In this document: in pieces, positions 33,163-36,967 of the stretch
Position numbering within the stretch: position 1 is the first letter of the stretch
Layout of the letters: the number at the start of each line of letters is the position of its first letter
Origin: Myxococcales bacterium
Lineage (GTDB): Bacteria; Myxococcota_A; Polyangia; Polyangiales; Polyangiaceae
DNA: 36,967 nucleotides
Reading direction: 5' to 3'
Assembly: GCA_025359105.1 (NCBI GenBank)
Contig: JANYHK010000102.1
Span: 1-36,967 of the forward strand
The notes under the pieces: model-generated
Database searches by the model: none
What the model was told of the DNA's origin: nothing
The model's input: the letters and a program-made list of their open reading frames with translations, nothing else
Position numbers and translations under genes: made by a program

Positions 33163-34668
33163 ATGCACACACTCCGATTCATCGTCCTGGCCGCGCCGAC
33201 GCTGCTCCTCACCGCGCTCGCGGCCACCCACGCCGGCCGCGCCGACGCGCTCATCAACGGCCGGCCCACGCGCGCCGACGCCTCCGGGTTCGTGCACCTG
33301 CACGGCGCGGGGTCGACGTGCACCGGAACGCTGATCGCGCCGGACACGATCGTGACGAGCAAGGGGTGCTTCTCGGCCGCCGAGATCATCCACCCCGAGC
33401 TCGCAGGGTGGTTCATGGGGTCGGACGACTCGGACAAGAACCCGCCGCGGGAGATCCAGCCGCATCCCACGCTCGACGCGGCGCTGGTTCGGCTCACGCA
33501 TCCCATCGTGAGCACGATGTTCGACCTCTTCCCTCTCGACGCCACGCGGCTCGTCGGAGCGCGGATGACGTGCAACGGCTACGGGACGATGGGCGGCCCG
33601 CAGATCACGTACGGCGGGCAGCTCTCGAGCGGTGAGTTCAACGTGCGCAGCCTCTCCCCCCCCGCGACGCTGAACGTGGTGAGCAACGTTCTCTTCGCCG
33701 GGTACGATCAAGGCGGCGGTTGCGTCGTCTCCCACGAGGGGCGCTCCTTTTTGGCCGGTGTCATGACCGTCACCAACACCAACCCCACCAGCGTGACGGC
33801 GCTCCGGCGGTTCGTCTCGTCATTCGCGACGTGGCACGAGCTCGAGGCTGCCGACACGAACGTCTGCATCCGCGCGCCGCGGTCGGCGCCGGCCAACGCG
33901 ACGACGCCCCTCGAGCTCGGCGCGTGCGACGGCAACCCCAGCGAGGGCTGGGAGGTGAAGACCGTCGAAAACGGCAACGTCGAGATTCGCGCGAAGGCGA
34001 GCAACCTTTGCCTGACGGCGAACGGCGACACGATCGTCCAGGCGATGTGCGGAGGCGAGATCACCGAGTCGCACCCGGGCAAGCTCCCCAAGCAGCGCAA
34101 GCCCGAGCAGATATGGGCGGTGTCGGCGGCCACGGACGGCTTCGTCGAGCTCATGAGCATCGCGCGCTCGGGCCGGTGCATCGAGGTGGTCGGCGCGACC
34201 AAGGCGTCGAGCGGCCGGCTCGGCATGGCGCAGTGCAACCTCGGGTCTCGGAGCCAGCACCTCCGCATCAACGTCACGCTGTTCGACGACAAGGACCATC
34301 GCCTGGGCGGCGCGCCGGGGTGCGCGTTCGCGAAGGACCTGCCGAGCGGCCGCCAGGTCGGGACCGACGCGTGCAGCGGCAAGGACAACCAGCTCTGGCG
34401 CTTCGAGCGCGCGGAGCGCCCCTATTTTCTCGTGCATTCGCGCGAGGACCGCCACAGCCGCTGCATCTCCTCGAACGGAAGCGCGCTCCAGGAGACGGGG
34501 TGCGTGGGAACGACCGACGCGCAGAAGTGGCGGCTCGAGTACCAGTCGGACGGCAACTACGCCCTGCGCGGCAAGCAGACCGGCCACTGCGCGCTCGCGA
34601 CGGGCGGCGCGCTCGAGCAGGTTCCGTGCGACTCGGCGCAGGCCAAGCAGCACTGGTCGCTCGAGTAA
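33163..34668 (+). CDS. Secreted trypsin-fold pseudoprotease with QxW (ricin B-type) lectin domain
   Basis: This 501-residue protein has a signal peptide (about 1-28), an S1-like domain (29-225) and a lectin-like C-terminus (about 228-501). The S1 domain starts with LINGRPT and aligns with trypsin around CTGTLIAPDTIVTSKGC. The catalytic His position, normally TAAHC, is Gly68. Asp105 is kept (TLDAALVRL). The GDSGGP loop reads YDQGGG, with Gln183 in place of Ser. Two of the three catalytic residues are gone, so it should not cut peptides. The C-terminal half carries four QxW motifs (EQIWAV, NQLWRF, AQKWRL, KQHWSL) and paired Cys, as in ricin-type carbohydrate-binding domains. It lies 8 bp after the esterase gene. 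A binding or adaptor role is inferred. Confidence 0.85.
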   Translation: MHTLRFIVLAAPTLLLTALAATHAGRADALINGRPTRADASGFVHLHGAGSTCTGTLIAPDTIVTSKGCFSAAEIIHPELAGWFMGSDDSDKNPPREIQPHPTLDAALVRLTHPIVSTMFDLFPLDATRLVGARMTCNGYGTMGGPQITYGGQLSSGEFNVRSLSPPATLNVVSNVLFAGYDQGGGCVVSHEGRSFLAGVMTVTNTNPTSVTALRRFVSSFATWHELEAADTNVCIRAPRSAPANATTPLELGACDGNPSEGWEVKTVENGNVEIRAKASNLCLTANGDTIVQAMCGGEITESHPGKLPKQRKPEQIWAVSAATDGFVELMSIARSGRCIEVVGATKASSGRLGMAQCNLGSRSQHLRINVTLFDDKDHRLGGAPGCAFAKDLPSGRQVGTDACSGKDNQLWRFERAERPYFLVHSREDRHSRCISSNGSALQETGCVGTTDAQKWRLEYQSDGNYALRGKQTGHCALATGGALEQVPCDSAQAKQHWSLE

Positions 34669-34674
34669 GACGAC

Positions 34675-34711
34675 AGGTAGGCGAAGTTCTCGACGACGTC
34701 GCCGTCTACCT
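34675..34711. terminator. Imperfect hairpin between convergent genes
   Basis: AGGTAG (34675-34680) pairs with CTACCT (34706-34711), and the inner GCGA pairs with TCGC across a small bulge. The hairpin lies between the lectin gene and the convergent TetR gene. There is no long T-run. A bidirectional terminator is plausible. Confidence 0.45.
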
Positions 34712-34728
34712 GCGCCCCTGACCTTCGA

Positions 34729-35322
34729 TCACGAACCGTCGACGCGCAGGCACCCCTGGCGGAGGAAGCGGTAGACGCCGTCGATGATGTCGACCTTCTC
34801 GTAGCCCGCCTCGCGCTTCACCATCTGGAAGAGGACCTCCTTCAGCGCGCCGAGCGTCAGGTGCGCGAGCATCTTCGCGTCGCCGGGGACCACGACGCCG
34901 AGGTCTTGCCCCTCGCGCAGGCTCTCCTCGAGGAGCTTCTCGGCGATCTCGTAGAAAGCGCGCAGCTTGCGATCGAACGCGGGGTCCACGCCCATGGCCT
35001 CCGACAAGAGGATGCGGGTCGTCGCCTGGTCGTCGAGGAGCATCGTGACGATCCGCTCGATGTTCTCGCGAACCTGGTCACCGAGCGTCCGGCCCTTGTC
35101 CTTCGGATCGACCCGGACGATGACCATCCCGATCTGGGCGAACGCGCGGTCGACGATCTCCTCGAAGACGGCGCGCTTGTCCTCGAAGTACAGGTAGAAC
35201 GTGCCGCGGGCGACGCCGGCGGCGGTGACGATGTCCTCGATCTTGGCGTCGTGGTAGCCGCGCTTCGAGAACACGTCCCTCGCGCATTCGAGGATCTGCT
35301 GGCGGCGTTCCGACTTTTCCAT
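34729..35322 (-). CDS. TetR-family transcriptional regulator
   Basis: This 197-residue protein has a TetR-type helix-turn-helix in its first 50 residues (RRQQILECARDVFSKRGYHD, IEDIVTAAGVARGTFYLYFEDK) and a helical ligand-binding domain after it. ATG 35322 (MEKSERRQQ) is preferred; a GTG at 35340 would add MRGFSA. TetR proteins are mostly repressors released by a small ligand, and their targets are often the divergent gene. Here that is the acyl-CoA dehydratase activator-like gene at 35619, with two related inverted repeats in the 296-bp gap. Regulators of this subgroup often bind acyl-CoAs; that would suit the neighbour but is not shown by the sequence. Confidence 0.92.
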   Translation of the reverse strand: MEKSERRQQILECARDVFSKRGYHDAKIEDIVTAAGVARGTFYLYFEDKRAVFEEIVDRAFAQIGMVIVRVDPKDKGRTLGDQVRENIERIVTMLLDDQATTRILLSEAMGVDPAFDRKLRAFYEIAEKLLEESLREGQDLGVVVPGDAKMLAHLTLGALKEVLFQMVKREAGYEKVDIIDGVYRFLRQGCLRVDGS

Positions 35323-35382
35323 TGCGCTGAAACCGCGCACTCTATGGCAACCGTCCTCTCTATGGAACGATTCGCATAACGC

Positions 35383-35398
35383 CTGACACGGCTGTCAG
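35383..35398. promoter_or_regulatory. Inverted repeat CTGACA-cggc-TGTCAG, candidate TetR operator
   Basis: The two 6-bp arms match perfectly. The site lies about 60 bp upstream of the tetR start. The left part, CTGACACG, recurs at 35556-35563 inside the second inverted repeat. Confidence 0.5.
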
Positions 35399-35553
35399 TT
35401 TCGTGTGGGATACGGGACCACTCCTCCGGGCGCCCGTCAGGCGCAGTACTTTCGCCTCGTGGAGTATCGGCGGCTTGATTTGGGCCGAATCGTCAACTTT
35501 TCGTTTGAAGGGAAAACCCTTTCCCCCCACCTCGTACTCCGTTAGGACTGTGT

Positions 35554-35569
35554 GACTGACACGCCAGTC
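35554..35569. promoter_or_regulatory. Inverted repeat GACTG-acacgc-CAGTC, second candidate operator
   Basis: The 5-bp arms match perfectly and enclose the CTGACACG octamer shared with the site at 35383. It lies 50 bp upstream of the activator gene start, in a good position to block its promoter. Confidence 0.45.
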
Positions 35570-35618
35570 TAGTTTGGTGGGTCGCCGCAAAGGCTCGGGA
35601 AGCGGCGCTGGAGGCGGT

Positions 35619-36967
35619 ATGGGACAGCAGCGCGAGCTCGCGATCGGGATGGACGTAGGGAGCACGACGGTCAAAGCCGTCGTCGTAGACCCGGCCACCA
35701 AAGAGATCCTGTGGAGCGACTACCAGCGCCACCACACCAAGCAGCCCGAGTACGTGCTGTCGATGCTCGAGACGATCGTGGCGGCCTTCCCCGAGCACGA
35801 TCGCCCCTTCCGCATCTTCGTCACCGGCTCCGGCTCCGGCCCCCTCGCGGTGCCCATCGGTGGCAAGTTCGTTCAAGAGGTCAACGCGGTCACGCTCGCT
35901 GTCGAGCACCTGCACCCCGACGTGGGCTCGGTCATCGAGCTCGGCGGGCAGGACGCGAAGATCATCATGTTCAAGAAGGACGAAAAGACGGGCGACAAGA
36001 CCGCCACCGCGTCCATGAACGACAAGTGCGCCAGCGGCACCGGCGCGACGATCGACAAGTGCTTCCTCAAGGTGAACGCGCCGCCCGAGCTCGTGACGAG
36101 CCTCCACTTCGACGACACCAAGCTCCACCACGTCGCCGCCAAGTGCGGCGTCTTCGCGGAGACCGACATCGTCAACCTCATCAAGAGCGGTATCCCGTCG
36201 ACGGAAGTGCTGTGCTCGCTCGCCGACGCGATCGTCCTGCAGAACCTCAGCGTGCTCACGCGCGGCGGCACGCTCAAGCACCGCGTGCTCCTCCTTGGCG
36301 GCCCCAACACCTACCTGCCGTTTCTCCAGGAGTGCTGGCGCCTGCGCATTCCGCAGACGTGGGACGAGCGAAACTACCCGTACCCGAAGGACACCCCGAT
36401 CGAAGAGCTCATCTTCGTTCCGGAGAACTCGCAGTACTACGCAGCGCTCGGCGCGGTCCTCTTCGGCATGCACGAGGCGGCGGACGTCGGCGTGCTCCTC
36501 CCCTTGCAGGGCCTGCACGACTACATCTCGACGGGCAGGAAGGCGCGCCTCGGCGAGAGCGCCGGCCCCCCGCTGGCAAAAGACAGCGACGAGCTCGAGG
36601 CGTTCCGCACGCTCTACAAGATCCCCAAGTTCGAGCCCACGCGCCTCGAGCCGGGCCAGATGGTCTCCTGCGTCATCGGCCTCGACGGCGGCTCGACCTC
36701 GAGCAAGGCCGTGCTCGTCGACTACGAGAGCGGCAAGATCCTCGCGAAGGCCTACCAGCTCTCGAAGGGCAACCCGATCCAGGACACGAAGGAGCTGCTC
36801 GCCCAGCTCAAGAAGTTCGTGGAAGACCAGGGCGCCGTCCTCGACGTGAAGGGCTTCGGCGCGACCGGCTACGCGGCCGACGTGCTCGAGCAGTGCGTCA
36901 ACAGCGACGTGAACATCGTCGAGACCGTCGCGCACATGATGAGCGCGGTGCACTTCTTCGGCGACGT
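35619..36967 (+). CDS. 2-Hydroxyacyl-CoA dehydratase activator-like protein (BcrA/BadF/HgdC family), 5' part
   Basis: The frame starts at ATG 35619 behind GGAGG and is open to the window end, giving about 449 residues of a longer protein. Residues 8-330 form an ASKHA-type ATPase of the BcrA/BadF/BzdG/HgdC family: phosphate-loop-like GMDVGSTTVKAVVVD, IELGGQDAKII, and the two Cys that in HgdC hold a [4Fe-4S] cluster between subunits, Cys137 (NDKCASGTG) and Cys176 (AKCGVFAETD). A second ATPase module begins near residue 351 (CVIGLDGGSTSSKAVLVD). Such two-module proteins are usually more than 1,000 residues and also contain a dehydratase-like part further on. Known relatives use ATP to inject low-potential electrons into a radical dehydratase or benzoyl-CoA reductase. 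The target here is unknown. Confidence 0.88.
   Translation, partial: MGQQRELAIGMDVGSTTVKAVVVDPATKEILWSDYQRHHTKQPEYVLSMLETIVAAFPEHDRPFRIFVTGSGSGPLAVPIGGKFVQEVNAVTLAVEHLHPDVGSVIELGGQDAKIIMFKKDEKTGDKTATASMNDKCASGTGATIDKCFLKVNAPPELVTSLHFDDTKLHHVAAKCGVFAETDIVNLIKSGIPSTEVLCSLADAIVLQNLSVLTRGGTLKHRVLLLGGPNTYLPFLQECWRLRIPQTWDERNYPYPKDTPIEELIFVPENSQYYAALGAVLFGMHEAADVGVLLPLQGLHDYISTGRKARLGESAGPPLAKDSDELEAFRTLYKIPKFEPTRLEPGQMVSCVIGLDGGSTSSKAVLVDYESGKILAKAYQLSKGNPIQDTKELLAQLKKFVEDQGAVLDVKGFGATGYAADVLEQCVNSDVNIVETVAHMMSAVHFFGD

Larger units (their letters stand above)
35323..35618. promoter_or_regulatory. Divergent regulatory region between tetR and the activator gene
   Basis: This 296-bp non-coding region is lower in GC than its surroundings. 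It contains a direct repeat TCTATGG (35341-35347 and 35359-35365, 18-bp period), the inverted repeat at 35383-35398, a small AAGGG-AAAA-CCCTT hairpin at 35508-35521, the inverted repeat at 35554-35569 and, at the end, a strong GGAGG ribosome site (35610-35614) for the plus-strand gene. It should hold promoters for both directions. The exact boxes cannot be named. Confidence 0.6.

Overview
The window looks like a chromosomal segment from a myxobacterium (Myxococcota, probably the Polyangiales/Labilithrix-like side). This is inferred from the very high GC with strong G/C third-position bias, the many lipoproteins with long low-complexity linkers, a Ser/Thr kinase with the HRDVSPQN catalytic loop, modular Cys-rich lipoprotein repeats, and RsbR-like sensor kinases. 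No rRNA, tRNA, insertion sequence, CRISPR array or prophage gene was recognised. Coding density is high and both strands are used.

Layout. 1-2214: the 3' end of a secreted phosphoesterase, then a minus-strand pair, LysR regulator and a PIMT-type methyltransferase. 2257-5474: a tightly packed plus-strand operon of homogentisate dioxygenase, 4-hydroxyphenylpyruvate dioxygenase and a membrane fatty acid desaturase, divergent from the LysR gene. 5487-8441: a DUF3105 lipoprotein, a YihY/BrkB membrane protein with a hexanucleotide-repeat insert, a trypsin-like lipoprotein, and the short remnant of an alpha/beta hydrolase. 8573-14332 (minus): HAD-IG nucleotidase, truD, exbB, exbD, tonB and a family 4 uracil-DNA glycosylase.

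14437-23574 is the most distinctive part. A membrane-bound CheA-like histidine kinase (HAMP, PAS, Hpt-like and CheA-type ATPase regions, no CheW-like domain visible) is divergent from a five-gene operon: YfiR-like periplasmic protein, TonB-dependent receptor, small Cys-rich lipoprotein, large lipoprotein with four Cys-rich modules, and a Ser/Thr kinase fused to a response-regulator receiver domain. The gene set suggests an outer membrane-to-cytoplasm signalling route in which a His-Asp phosphorelay controls a Ser/Thr kinase. That is inference from gene order and domains. The exbB-exbD-tonB genes nearby could energise the receptor.

23582-30140: a large beta-propeller lipoprotein, an intergenic region with two perfect palindromes, a 55-residue membrane protein with a His/Cys tail, a class I glutamine amidotransferase, a membrane protein of unknown function, and an RsbR-like sensor histidine kinase. 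30234-34668: three exported proteins in a row: an unrecognised lipoprotein with a hydrophobic hairpin, a PHB-depolymerase-like esterase, and a trypsin-fold protein that has lost its catalytic His and Ser and carries a QxW lectin domain. 34729-36967: a TetR regulator and, divergently, the start of a large 2-hydroxyacyl-CoA dehydratase activator-type protein, with related inverted repeats between them.
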